From NCBI RefSeq assembly GCF_004295585.1, contig NZ_AP019400.1, forward strand, positions 248,001-312,000: a stretch of 64,000 bases of DNA, in the 5' to 3' direction. Below are positions 25,612 through 34,166 of this stretch, piece after piece. The stretch comes from Cohnella abietis. Lineage in GTDB: Bacteria > Bacillota > Bacilli > Paenibacillales > Paenibacillaceae. Each line of letters starts with the position of its first letter. Within the stretch, counting starts at the first letter, position 1. The notes beneath the pieces were generated by a model that worked only from the letters and a program-made list of their open reading frames with translations, was not told where the DNA came from and made no database searches. The translations under genes and the position numbers were made by a program.

Positions 25612-25884
25612 TGCTTGTCCTCCTAATCTGGGCCCATTCGATAAATTCATCCTCGATTCTACAGCAATTGGCAATATTTCGCTATATAGCTTGGGCAGGC
25701 TGTCGCAGCCCTCACTGCATTTATTGCTTATCCCTCGCCACCCCGTACTCGTTGGAGAACCCTTCACATAATGGAACCACCATAAGAAACGCCTACCATT
25801 TTAAAAACGTACTACTAGTAGGATTAATAACTTAAACGTCGAAGCTAATAAGCAGACTTTCAACCAACAGAGGAGCTGACCGCA

Positions 25885-26298
25885 TTGTTTTTGCATTTTC
25901 TACAGAAGAAGGAACATATACAGGCTTTTATTGAATTAGTCCATATCATTGCGGGTGCGGACGGTTTCGTAAGTGGCAACGAGAAAAGATTCTTACGGTC
26001 CTTAATGAATGAAATAGACATAGAAGGAGTTTTGAAACCTATTTCCCCGGGGCGAGAGCTTGAGGACATTCTCGGCGATATTAAGGACGATCAGGTGAGG
26101 AGCATTTTTTTCATCGAAACGCTGCTTTTAGTATATTCTGATGGCGATTACAGCGACGCTGAGAAGCAGGTTGTGTTGGACATGAAGCGAATATTCGGTA
26201 TTTCCGACGAAACGTACGAGAAGTACAAGGACTGGGTCGTTCGTCTGGATCAATTGAAGATCGAAGGCGTTAAGTTCATCCTAGATCCATCTACGTAG
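25885..26298 (+). CDS. TerB-like domain protein
   Basis: 137 residues starting at TTG 25885 with AGAGGAG 9 nt before. All-helical, acidic protein with two ADGFVSGNE / SDGDYSDAE blocks, the repeated Asp/Glu pattern of TerB-like (tellurite-resistance-B) domains, which bind divalent metal in characterised members. No signal or membrane segment, so cytoplasmic. It is monocistronic and followed by a good terminator. The stress or metal role is known only from the family. Confidence 0.6.
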   Translation: MFLHFLQKKEHIQAFIELVHIIAGADGFVSGNEKRFLRSLMNEIDIEGVLKPISPGRELEDILGDIKDDQVRSIFFIETLLLVYSDGDYSDAEKQVVLDMKRIFGISDETYEKYKDWVVRLDQLKIEGVKFILDPST

Positions 26299-26350
26299 AC
26301 CCTTCTAGGAGCCGCTATCTAAGTGGATAGACCACGTCGAACACGGGTTT

Positions 26351-26405
26351 GGGGCTGTGGCAGGTATGAGAAAGTGACCCTGTCACAGTCCTTTCTTTCT
26401 TTTTG
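26351..26405 (+). terminator. Terminator after the TerB-like gene
   Basis: GGGGCTGTGGCAGG (26351-26364) pairs with CCCTGTCACAGTCC (26378-26391) allowing wobble, followed by TTTCTTTCTTTTT. Confidence 0.75.
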
Positions 26406-26490
26406 AGGCAAGAATCGATATAGTAACAAATGATGATAATGATCTATAAAGTTGGTTTTGACGATATTTCAGAAGTGAGTGATATTGCTA

Positions 26491-27624
26491 ATGTCTAAAT
26501 ATGAATTAATTGCTACGACTCCAATGGGGCTTGAAGCTGTGCTGGCTAGAGAGCTGAAAAATTTGGGCTATCATGATCAGCTTGTCGAGAACGGGCGGGT
26601 CACCTTCTACGGGACTGAAAAAGATATTTGCATCACGAATATGTGGCTGCGGACAGCGGGCCGAATTTTGATCAAAATGGGCGAATTCGAGGCGCGTACA
26701 TTCGAGCAATTGTTCGAAGGCACCAAGGCACTTGCCTGGCCGGATTGGATTCCGGAGGACGGAGAGTTTCCGGTCGATGGCCGCTCGCATAAATCGCAAT
26801 TGAGTAGCGTCCCTGCTTGCCAGGGTATCGTTAAGAAAGCCATTGTGGAAAAAATGAAGGAGCGTTACAACACCGAGTGGTTTCAAGAAACTGGGGCGCG
26901 GTACGTGGCAGAGGTGACGTTGCTGAATGACATCGCAACATTAACTCTGGATACAACGGGTGCAGGCTTACATAAGCGTGGCTACCGAATCGAAACGACC
27001 GAGGCTCCCTTGCGTGAATCGCTGGCGGCTGCCATGATCTTGCTGAGCAGATGGCGGCCAGAGCGGCCGCTCTATGATCCGTTCTGCGGTTCAGGGACAA
27101 TTCTCATTGAAGCTGCGCTTATCGGCTTTAATATCGCGCCGGGACTCCATCGCAGCTATAACTCGGAAGCTTGGTCAAGAATTGGTCCGGCGATCTGGGA
27201 GGAAGCGAGAGAAGAAGCTTTCGATTTAATGAAGGAAGATACTCCTTTGAACCTCGTCGGAACCGATATCGACCGCGGAGCTATACAAACTGCTCTGGCA
27301 AACGTTAGAAACGCGGGGCTTAGTAAGGAAATTAAGCTTGATGTCATGCCGGTATCGGATATCCGCCCTGATGGTGATTATGGATGCATCATCACTAATC
27401 CGCCTTATGGGGAAAGAATCGGCACAGAGACGGAAGTTGAACGGTTGACCCAGCAGCTTGGGCAAATCTCCAAGCAATTGAACAATTGGTCCCATTTTAT
27501 CATTACTCCTGATAAAACCTTTGAAACCCGCTTTGGTCGCAAAGCAGACAAGAAGCGTAAGCTCTTTAACGGTCAAATCGAGTGCACCTATTATCAATAC
27601 TTCGGACCTTTGCCGCCGAGGTAA
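26491..27624 (+). CDS. RlmL-type 23S rRNA guanine-N2 methyltransferase (THUMP + methylase)
   Basis: 377 residues from ATG 26491. The start fits homologues that begin with YELIATTPMGLE, and an in-frame GTG lies at 26479. Residues about 45-155 form a THUMP RNA-binding domain. Residues about 165-375 form a Rossmann methylase with SAM motif DPFCGSGT (196-203) and catalytic NPPYGE (303-308), which marks exocyclic amino-group N-methylation. It corresponds to the N-terminal half of Escherichia coli RlmKL (m2G2445) and to Bacillus subtilis YpsC; the RlmK half is absent, as is usual in Firmicutes. Cytoplasmic, single gene. Substrate assigned by family. Confidence 0.85.
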   Translation: MSKYELIATTPMGLEAVLARELKNLGYHDQLVENGRVTFYGTEKDICITNMWLRTAGRILIKMGEFEARTFEQLFEGTKALAWPDWIPEDGEFPVDGRSHKSQLSSVPACQGIVKKAIVEKMKERYNTEWFQETGARYVAEVTLLNDIATLTLDTTGAGLHKRGYRIETTEAPLRESLAAAMILLSRWRPERPLYDPFCGSGTILIEAALIGFNIAPGLHRSYNSEAWSRIGPAIWEEAREEAFDLMKEDTPLNLVGTDIDRGAIQTALANVRNAGLSKEIKLDVMPVSDIRPDGDYGCIITNPPYGERIGTETEVERLTQQLGQISKQLNNWSHFIITPDKTFETRFGRKADKKRKLFNGQIECTYYQYFGPLPPR

Positions 27625-27739
27625 AGAAGCGAACTTAAAGTTAGCTGTGCAAACCGACAAATAGATGTGCTAAAAAGAGAATAACGGTATGTAGATTTGG
27701 AGCGGAACCGCCACATTACCTACACGAATAACCGCGCAT

Positions 27740-27780
27740 AAAAAAACGGCACATCTCGTATTAGAGAGTGCCGTTTTTTT
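27740..27780. terminator. Bidirectional terminator between rlmL-type gene and fhuF-type gene
   Basis: Perfect 13-bp arms AAAAAAACGGCAC (27740-27752) and GTGCCGTTTTTTT (27768-27780). U-tracts form on both strands, serving the convergent genes. Confidence 0.92.
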
Positions 27781-27869
27781 GTGCATGCCAATTTAAGAAT
27801 TGTGTCCACGGCGGTTTCCGCTATGTTGTCCTGTATCTCGGTCTTCCGTCCTGTGTCCATTTTTTCCTG

Positions 27870-28646
27870 CTAAAACTTAAACTCCGCACGCTCTTTCTTC
27901 GTGAGACGTGGACAAGTATAACAATAATATCGATCTTGCCTCAAATACTGAAGACAGCAAACGTTTTTCATGTGGAGCTGCTTGTTAGGGTCCAAAGGGT
28001 GTGCGATTTTCCGAACCGAGACATGAAGCGGATTTTTGCTTCTGCCGAACACTTGAGGGGGCAATCCAGTTTGTACGAAATGCTCATCTTCGGCCAGCTG
28101 CCTCAAGACAGCTTCATTTTCAATAGTCGTTTGACAATGTTCCCTAAAGTTAGTGAGCGCGGTAGGTAGTTGCCCCCACAGTAGACCGACATTTAACCCC
28201 GAAGCTTCAGACAGGCATTCCATTAACGGGCGTGCCGTATGACTGTAGAATTGAGTAAACGCGAGGTCTCGCCAAGCCGCTCTTCCCATTGTATCCTTCG
28301 GGGCCTGATCCACGTTCCCATGTGTAAGTTGAAAACCTATTCTAGTAAATCCGGTTTCCTTAATAACATGTGCGGTCAGATTCGAAAGTGAGAAATCCGG
28401 AGTCACGTCATGAACGGATACGCTAAAGTGCATTGCTGAAGCAATGGAGCCGAACCAACTGCTGAAATAAGCGGCAGCTACCGTGTCGTCCAGCCCTTCG
28501 ATTAACGGCTTATAGGCGCCCAGAAAGCTTCTCATTGCATCTCTATCGAGAAAAGCGGCCGCGCTAATTGACGCGACAGCCTCTCCCCGTTGTTCCAAAG
28601 CGATATTAAATTGCTTGTCCAACTGTTCCCATATGAACGCACTCAT
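27870..28646 (-). CDS. FhuF-like ferric-siderophore reductase
   Basis: 258 residues, ATG at 28646 overlapping the stop of the upstream gene by one base (TGATG). The C-terminus holds C230-C231-x10-C242-x2-C245, the unusual [2Fe-2S] ligand spacing of the FhuF family. FhuF proteins reduce iron(III) bound to siderophores in the cytoplasm or at the membrane so the iron is released. Last gene of the siderophore run, directly after the binding lipoprotein, which supports this role. Expected to be iron-repressed through the Fur boxes upstream. Confidence 0.85.
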   Translation of the reverse strand: MSAFIWEQLDKQFNIALEQRGEAVASISAAAFLDRDAMRSFLGAYKPLIEGLDDTVAAAYFSSWFGSIASAMHFSVSVHDVTPDFSLSNLTAHVIKETGFTRIGFQLTHGNVDQAPKDTMGRAAWRDLAFTQFYSHTARPLMECLSEASGLNVGLLWGQLPTALTNFREHCQTTIENEAVLRQLAEDEHFVQTGLPPQVFGRSKNPLHVSVRKIAHPLDPNKQLHMKNVCCLQYLRQDRYYCYTCPRLTKKERAEFKF

Positions 28647-29632
28647 CAGTTAGCGAATAACCGATCCAAATCATCCAGCATGGAGTTAGCGGAGTTCGGA
28701 CCATAGCCGCCAAACCAAGAATCAGAGGAAATTTGATATACACTGTTGTTTTTAACGGCCTTTAGGTTTTTCCAGATGGCAAGATCCTGCAAGCTATTGA
28801 AGAGCTCTTCGTTGTCTTTAATGAGTAGAATATAATCGGGATCAATTTCTGGCAGCTTCTCGTTAGATAGCACTTCGTAGCGATTATCTGCGCTGGTGAC
28901 CGGGAATACCGCTGGTCTTGAGAAGCCGAAATCATCATACAGCCATCTGTAGTCCATATCTCCGTAATACCGAACATCGTTTCTGATCCGTAGAACCATG
29001 AGAGTACTGCCTGCAACCTTGTCATGGATTTTCGCGATTGCCTCTTCTTTATGCTTTGTATAATCGCCGATCACTTGCTCGGCTTTATCGTTCAGTCCGA
29101 AAGCGGATGCCGTTGCGCGAAAAGCCTCTTCCCAGCTTGGGGACAGATAACCGTTCTCGAGCATGGCTGTTGGAGCGATCTTGGCGTAGGAGTCGAAGAT
29201 TTCAGTGCTGTTCGTATCCGTAATGATTAAGTCTGGCGCGAAAGACAGAAGTTTTTCGATGTTAACCTTGCCTTGCTCTCCAATAACCTCAACGTTATTC
29301 AGAAAAGGTTTCAAATAAAGCGGGAAATCCTCGTTCTGCGACTTAACTGTTAATTTCGGCGTTAAGCCTAATGCAATCATATGATCGGTTAAATAGGTAA
29401 CTGTCGTAGCAATATTCTGCGGTTGCGCGGGCAAAGTCTGTTCGCCTTTCGTGTCCGTGAACTTAAATGCTGCTGCTTCTTTAGGTGCTTCAGATGAAGG
29501 CTGCTCCTGTTGAGCGGATTCCGTGGCAGCTGGTGACGAAGTCGAAGATTCGTTGTTCCCCTTGCCGCAAGCGACTGTCAGTGATAATAAAACCAATAGT
29601 AATGCCGTTACCATAATGATCCGTTTGTTCAT
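28646..29632 (-). CDS. Iron-siderophore ABC transporter substrate-binding lipoprotein
   Basis: 328 residues from ATG 29632 (AAGGAGA 9 nt upstream; an in-frame upstream start at 29665 has no site). Signal peptide with lipobox LTVAC (C22), then a Ser/Glu/Gln-rich linker and a FepB/FhuD-type two-lobe fold: QNIATTVTYLTDHMIALGL, LLSFAPDLIITD, LKAVKNNSVYQIS. It captures ferric siderophore outside the membrane. No permease or ATPase gene lies nearby, so it must work with a transporter encoded elsewhere. Between the hydrolase gene and fhuF in one minus-strand run. Confidence 0.88.
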   Translation of the reverse strand: MNKRIIMVTALLLVLLSLTVACGKGNNESSTSSPAATESAQQEQPSSEAPKEAAAFKFTDTKGEQTLPAQPQNIATTVTYLTDHMIALGLTPKLTVKSQNEDFPLYLKPFLNNVEVIGEQGKVNIEKLLSFAPDLIITDTNSTEIFDSYAKIAPTAMLENGYLSPSWEEAFRATASAFGLNDKAEQVIGDYTKHKEEAIAKIHDKVAGSTLMVLRIRNDVRYYGDMDYRWLYDDFGFSRPAVFPVTSADNRYEVLSNEKLPEIDPDYILLIKDNEELFNSLQDLAIWKNLKAVKNNSVYQISSDSWFGGYGPNSANSMLDDLDRLFAN

Positions 29633-29651
29633 AGTATTCATTCTCCTTAGT

Positions 29652-30830
29652 CTAAGTCGCGTCATGTAAGATGCTCGTTTTTCTGTTGTCAGTCATGACG
29701 CGGGTGCTGGTCGTCCAGCCCCTATCATTAATCAAATTCATAAAGAAAGTACCCCCGCTTTCGGGGAGACACGCTGAAGCAGTAAAGCTTCCTTCGATCT
29801 CATCAAGCTGAGCAGGTATAGGCTCCCATCGGGCCGTTCTCCAATCACTGTCATCCCTGCACCAATAAAGAATGGCTTTTTCAACGGGAATTGACGATGC
29901 ATATCGCACGCCTACCCAATCCCTCTGTTGATCGACTTCCATAATGTCAACGAACGATGGATTTCCTTTTGTCACACTATCCGCAAAGGCATAGGGTTCT
30001 TCGCAAGCCCATGCGTCCGAATAAGAATGCCCTAGTCCATGATGTAGGCTCAGCCTGCTGTTCGGATTGCAATTCTTATTCAGCTCGTAAGATTTGATGA
30101 AGATTGACAAAGGGAAATGCGAATCGTTGCTGCCGTTCAGCCAAAGCATTGGCAAGTGACTCTCCGGCAAATACGTTGAAGGATCCCAGAGCAGGCGGAA
30201 CCGATCGGCTTCGGTAGGAGGCATGGCAGCAAAACCTAACCCATAGCCTGTTCCTGGTTCATATAGAAATCCGCAGCCATAGATGGGCATTGCATAAGAA
30301 AGCCTTTTGTCCAAGCCTGCAACTAAGCTCGTTATAATGCCTCCCCATGAAATACCTGTCATGCCTATCTGACTCTTGTCCACGCCGGGAATGGAACGAA
30401 TCAGGGAGTGGGCAAGTACAGCTGCCGACACCGCATGGTACATCCACTGATCCTCCACAGGCATTCGATAATCTGCGAACACGCCCTGCTTGACCGGTCC
30501 GCTCCAAGAATGAGAAGGCCACTCGGTCGTTCCTTCCTGCTCCTTAAGCTGGAATGGAACTTGTCCCTCTAAATCCATCGCAATAGCGGCATAGCCCCGG
30601 TCCATCCATAAGCGTACCCATTCGGAAAATGCCGTGCCGGCGCCACCATGAACGAGCACGATCGCGGGAACTTTCCTTTCTAATGAAGCATGCTGGGGAA
30701 CGCCAACGTAAGCGAAAACACGCGTTTCTTTTCCCTGATAGGGAACTCCCCGATAGAACAGCGCTTTAATTCCTGTATGGTCATCTTCGGAAACCGGGTA
30801 TACGACAGGGGTTTCGTATAATTGTTCCAA
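29652..30830 (-). CDS. Alpha/beta-hydrolase (acetyl-xylan-esterase/prolyl-oligopeptidase type), possible siderophore esterase
   Basis: 392 residues. The start is taken as TTG 30830 although its ribosome site is weak; a strong GGGGGAGG near 30860 has no normal start codon in this frame. Oxyanion HGGAG (61-65), nucleophile elbow GISWGG (Ser161), an Asp in NGSNDSHFPL and a His in LGHSYSDAW complete the triad. No signal peptide, so cytoplasmic. The family includes esterases and peptidases. Its place between a Btr-like regulator and a siderophore-binding lipoprotein, with a Fur-like box just upstream, suggests hydrolysis of an imported ferric siderophore ester (inference). Confidence 0.7.
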   Translation of the reverse strand: MEQLYETPVVYPVSEDDHTGIKALFYRGVPYQGKETRVFAYVGVPQHASLERKVPAIVLVHGGAGTAFSEWVRLWMDRGYAAIAMDLEGQVPFQLKEQEGTTEWPSHSWSGPVKQGVFADYRMPVEDQWMYHAVSAAVLAHSLIRSIPGVDKSQIGMTGISWGGIITSLVAGLDKRLSYAMPIYGCGFLYEPGTGYGLGFAAMPPTEADRFRLLWDPSTYLPESHLPMLWLNGSNDSHFPLSIFIKSYELNKNCNPNSRLSLHHGLGHSYSDAWACEEPYAFADSVTKGNPSFVDIMEVDQQRDWVGVRYASSIPVEKAILYWCRDDSDWRTARWEPIPAQLDEIEGSFTASACLPESGGTFFMNLINDRGWTTSTRVMTDNRKTSILHDAT

Positions 30831-30882
30831 TTTCCAAGGTGGTTTACACGAGATGAACAGTCCTCCCCCAAAACATAAACGT

Positions 30883-30901
30883 GATAATGATTTTCTTTCT
30901 C
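30883..30901. promoter_or_regulatory. Fur-type box before the siderophore genes
   Basis: GATAATGATTTTCTTTCTC matches the classical 19-bp Fur consensus at 16 positions by eye. It lies 53 bp before the predicted start of the hydrolase gene. Confidence 0.7.
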
Positions 30902-30966
30902 AATTAAAATAACAAAAAAACGAGCCCCTTAACATGGATTTTAAGACTTGGCTATCTGGACATTTG

Positions 30967-32526
30967 TCAGCTGAACATTTGCATAAAATAAGACAGAGCC
31001 CTGTCATGAGACCATGCGGAGTATTCGAATAGCTTTTCCGTTTCTATTTCATATACACGGCCGTTGCGTACCGCAGTTAATCGGCTCCATAGTTCGCTGG
31101 ATTGAAGGACAGCACGTTCTCGGGCAGCCTGGGCTGTCGAATCGACCATAATGAGGAGGACATCGGCATCATAGTCTATGAGTGCTTCCTTGGAAACTGT
31201 GTCGAACACGCTGATCTGATCAAGGTTATGCGTAGCCGCTAGCTTCAGGTCGCCATAAAGAACAGCGCCTGCGTTACGTCCCCCGTAAATCCGATATTCC
31301 GAGCCCATAATCCGCCATATATTCAGAGTGGCTCCACCGATTTTGCTTCTAACTTTGCGATACACCGTTTCAGCTCTACGATCGTACTCCGATAACCAAG
31401 AAGCCCCCTCTTCACGCTGATCGGCCGCGTCCGCGATTGTCAGCAGCTGCTGCCGCCAATCGACCGACAGCCAGGGAATAGGTACCGTGGGTGCAATTCG
31501 CTCCAACTGCTGCCGTGCCCGCTCGTTCAGGATGTCCGTGCAAAAAATAAGCTCCGGCCCAGCTTCCTTTAGCAGCTTTAGATTATGATCCCATACCGCT
31601 CCTTGCCCCTCCTCATCGGAATGCAACCGAATCATGCGGCTGTACTGCTCATGATTGGGGTAGAACGCGGCGGCCTTAGGTAATAAGCTAAGCGCCATCA
31701 AGCTTCCGGAAATCGGATCGGAGACGCTTGCAATGCTGCGCCGGCGGCTTCTAACGAAAGCCAAGGGAGAGAAGCCCGTTTTCTGTTTGAAGCGGCGACT
31801 GAAATAAAACTCATCGTTAAAGCCGACCTTGATAGCCGTCTCTTTTACTCCGCCGCCTGACAGGAGCAGATCTTTTGCTCGTTTTATGCGAATATCCATT
31901 AAGTATGCCAACGGGGAAACCCCTGTATGTTCCTGAAATGCCAATGAAAAATAGCCTGGGCTAAAGCCTGCCAATCTAGCCAGCTCTTTGCGCGTGAGCT
32001 CGCGTTCCCAATTCTGCTCCATAAAGCCGGACACGCGGGCAATAGCGGCATCGGTCGATACTTCCTCCTGCGATTTCGTCCGACCCTCGGCAAGCAACGA
32101 CATTATGCGGTACAATTCTGCCTGTCCGCTGAAACCGTCTTGCAGCGCCTCAGTCTGCAATCGAAGCAGAAGGTCACAGGATTCAGCCAACAATTTCTGG
32201 TTTCCTGTCCGGATCTGACCATCCATATATTCCGTTACTTTCATAGAATGAAGTTCTTCCACTCTAAGAGAGTAAACCTCAAAACGTATAAAATAACCCT
32301 TTAATGGCTCACCATCCGCAAGAAGCGTTAATGCTTGTCCGGGCGCCAAAAAATAGGCTTCACCAGGAGACAGATTCAGGCTTTCTTTCGTAAAGCCGAT
32401 CGTTCCTGCGCCGCCCAGACACAGGATGGCAGTATGTGAATTTGAAGCGGGAAGGACCCTTTCGCCATTCTTACTTACTTCAAAGGAATCAATGCCGCAG
32501 TAACGTAGTAAATGACTCGTTTTCAT
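30967..32526 (-). CDS. Btr-like AraC regulator fused to a siderophore-binding domain
   Basis: 519 residues, ATG 32526. N-terminal cupin-like sensor (about 1-150), AraC helix-turn-helix pair (about 160-265: LTRKELARLAGFSPGYFSLAFQ, ETAIKVGFNDEFYFSRRFKQ), then a FepB/FhuD-like periplasmic-binding fold (about 270-519: LMALSLLPKAAAF, GPELIFCTDILN, LIDYDADVLLIMVDS). This order is that of Bacillus subtilis Btr (YbbB), which binds ferri-bacillibactin inside the cell and activates the uptake genes. The neighbours fit. Expected to activate the three genes downstream when ferric siderophore enters. A Fur-like box precedes it. Confidence 0.88.
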   Translation of the reverse strand: MKTSHLLRYCGIDSFEVSKNGERVLPASNSHTAILCLGGAGTIGFTKESLNLSPGEAYFLAPGQALTLLADGEPLKGYFIRFEVYSLRVEELHSMKVTEYMDGQIRTGNQKLLAESCDLLLRLQTEALQDGFSGQAELYRIMSLLAEGRTKSQEEVSTDAAIARVSGFMEQNWERELTRKELARLAGFSPGYFSLAFQEHTGVSPLAYLMDIRIKRAKDLLLSGGGVKETAIKVGFNDEFYFSRRFKQKTGFSPLAFVRSRRRSIASVSDPISGSLMALSLLPKAAAFYPNHEQYSRMIRLHSDEEGQGAVWDHNLKLLKEAGPELIFCTDILNERARQQLERIAPTVPIPWLSVDWRQQLLTIADAADQREEGASWLSEYDRRAETVYRKVRSKIGGATLNIWRIMGSEYRIYGGRNAGAVLYGDLKLAATHNLDQISVFDTVSKEALIDYDADVLLIMVDSTAQAARERAVLQSSELWSRLTAVRNGRVYEIETEKLFEYSAWSHDRALSYFMQMFS

Positions 32527-32569
32527 AGTCGACCGACCTCTTTCCGTACCGTTGCTTCTATAGATTAAG

Positions 32570-32588
32570 GATAATGATTTTCACTCGG
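32570..32588. promoter_or_regulatory. Fur-type box before the Btr-like regulator gene
   Basis: GATAATGATTTTCACTCGG matches the Fur consensus at about 14 of 19 positions, including the whole first half. It lies 44 bp before the start codon. Confidence 0.55.
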
Positions 32589-32746
32589 TTTTGAAATAGA
32601 TAATTCAGGAATCGAATCTCCTTGTCAATTGTGATCGGAAAAGGGTGCAGACTTCGGTACTATAGTAATGCGAAATACTTTGTCATATCAATAACCAAAA
32701 AATGGATTTATAATAATTGTAAAATGCAGAGTATAGGGGTGTATTT

Positions 32747-33196
32747 ATGGTAGATGAAGTAACTGTTAGAACCATAAACAAAGACGAACTACCTGAGTTA
32801 CTACTGCTATATAAACATTTAAATAAGGATGATCCGGAACTTAATGTTGAAGATTTAGATTCGTTGTGGGAACAAATCTATAGTGATCCAAATATGTACT
32901 ACATCGTTGTCGATATAGACAATCAATTAGTTGCCTCTTGTGTGTTAGTTATCGTTCCGAATTTGACAAGAAATGCCCGTTCTTATGGATTGATTGAAAA
33001 TGTAGTTACTCATTCCAACTTTCGAAGACGAGGATATGGAGCGGCAGTTCTGAAAAAGGCATTAGAGATTGCGTGGGAGCAAAATTGTTATAAAGTCATG
33101 CTTCTTACTTCATCAAAAGAAGAGGGAACGCTACTATTCTATGAAAACGCTGGATTTAAGAAAGGGATTAAAACGGGATTTATCGCAAAGGGTTAG
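32747..33196 (+). CDS. GNAT-family N-acetyltransferase
   Basis: 149 residues, ATG 32747 with AGGGGTG. Full-length GNAT fold: IRTINKDELPEL start, central VLVIVPNLTRN strand, acetyl-CoA loop RRRGYGAAV (R-x-x-G-x-G/A) with the following helix, and the LFYENAGFKKGIKTGF end strand. It transfers acetyl from acetyl-CoA to an amine of unknown identity in the cytoplasm. TATAAT at 32709-32714 may be its -10. Thirteen bases separate it from the AraC/GyrI gene, so the two are probably co-transcribed. Confidence 0.82.
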   Translation: MVDEVTVRTINKDELPELLLLYKHLNKDDPELNVEDLDSLWEQIYSDPNMYYIVVDIDNQLVASCVLVIVPNLTRNARSYGLIENVVTHSNFRRRGYGAAVLKKALEIAWEQNCYKVMLLTSSKEEGTLLFYENAGFKKGIKTGFIAKG

Positions 33197-33209
33197 GGCG
33201 GGAGGGAAT

Positions 33210-34160
33210 ATGAATAGAAGAGACTATATAAGTCGTATCAATAAAGTCATGAATTACATAGATAATCACTTAGAAGAGGATCTTTCTTTAGCCTCGCTAT
33301 CACGAATAGCGGCGTTCTCTCCCTTTCACTTCCATCGTATTTTTAAAGCGATTGTTGGAGAGAACGTCAATGAGTTTGTGAAACGGATTCGCATTGAGAA
33401 AAGTGCACATTACCTAGAAAACCGCAGCGATTTATCGATAACGGATATCGCCTCTGCCTGCGGATTTACCTCCTTATCCACGTTTTCACGGGCATTCTCT
33501 GAGCATTTTGAAGTAAGTGCGCGAGACTATCGCAAAAACCGACAACATAGCAAGAATAGTCAAGTTTACCGCAAGAAGGGGCAAGAAGTTTTGGGTGTAG
33601 AGAGTTATTCTGAATATGTAGCAACCGGAGTCAGCGATCAAATGAGTGTTGAGCAAGTTAGGATCGAGAGGTTGCCGGAGCTTCATGTGGCTTATGTTCG
33701 GAATAGGTTTGGGTTTAGCAAAGGGATATTTAGCAAGGAAATCGTCGATTCCTTTAGCAAAACCGAAGCGTGGTTGAGACAAAATAACCTAGATTTGCGT
33801 AAATCGATAGAAATCGGAATTACGTACGATAACCCGGATATTACGGAGAACGAAAAATGCAGATACGATGCGGCATTTACCATCCCTGCCGAGCTCACGG
33901 ACAGCTTGGACCACGAGGAAGTAGGCATTCAGGACGTTCCGGGCGGTCTGTATGCAGTCTATACGATTAGACTTACGAATGTAAGCTCTGAGGAGGAAGT
34001 GATTGCCCAGCTTGGACATGTTGTAGATTACATGTACGGACGTTGGCTTCCAGACAGCGATTATTTATTGGCAAACCGACCTTGTCTCGAGATATACCAT
34101 ACGGAGCTGCAGGGCGCGGTTGTCATCCTTGATTTTTGCTTGCCAGTTGAGAAAGGATGA
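33210..34160 (+). CDS. AraC-type regulator with GyrI-like effector domain
   Basis: 316 residues from ATG 33210 (GGAGGG 5 nt upstream; the open frame begins earlier inside the preceding gene but without a site). Residues 1-105 hold the two AraC helix-turn-helices (LSLASLSRIAAFSPFHFHRIF, LSITDIASACGFTSLSTFSRAF). Residues about 150-316 are a GyrI/Rob-like small-molecule binding domain (VRIERLPELHVAYVRNRFG, DVPGGLYAVYTIR). Such proteins regulate multidrug or stress genes after binding hydrophobic ligands. Six bases from the BtrH-like gene, so that gene is a probable target or partner. Confidence 0.85.
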   Translation: MNRRDYISRINKVMNYIDNHLEEDLSLASLSRIAAFSPFHFHRIFKAIVGENVNEFVKRIRIEKSAHYLENRSDLSITDIASACGFTSLSTFSRAFSEHFEVSARDYRKNRQHSKNSQVYRKKGQEVLGVESYSEYVATGVSDQMSVEQVRIERLPELHVAYVRNRFGFSKGIFSKEIVDSFSKTEAWLRQNNLDLRKSIEIGITYDNPDITENEKCRYDAAFTIPAELTDSLDHEEVGIQDVPGGLYAVYTIRLTNVSSEEEVIAQLGHVVDYMYGRWLPDSDYLLANRPCLEIYHTELQGAVVILDFCLPVEKG

Positions 34161-34166
34161 GGTGTC

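Noticed and set aside
25612-25767. Upstream extension of the metallopeptidase frame to an ATG at 25767
   Set aside because: Its first 52 residues are not signal-like, whereas TTG 25611 has a perfect ribosome site and an immediate signal peptide.
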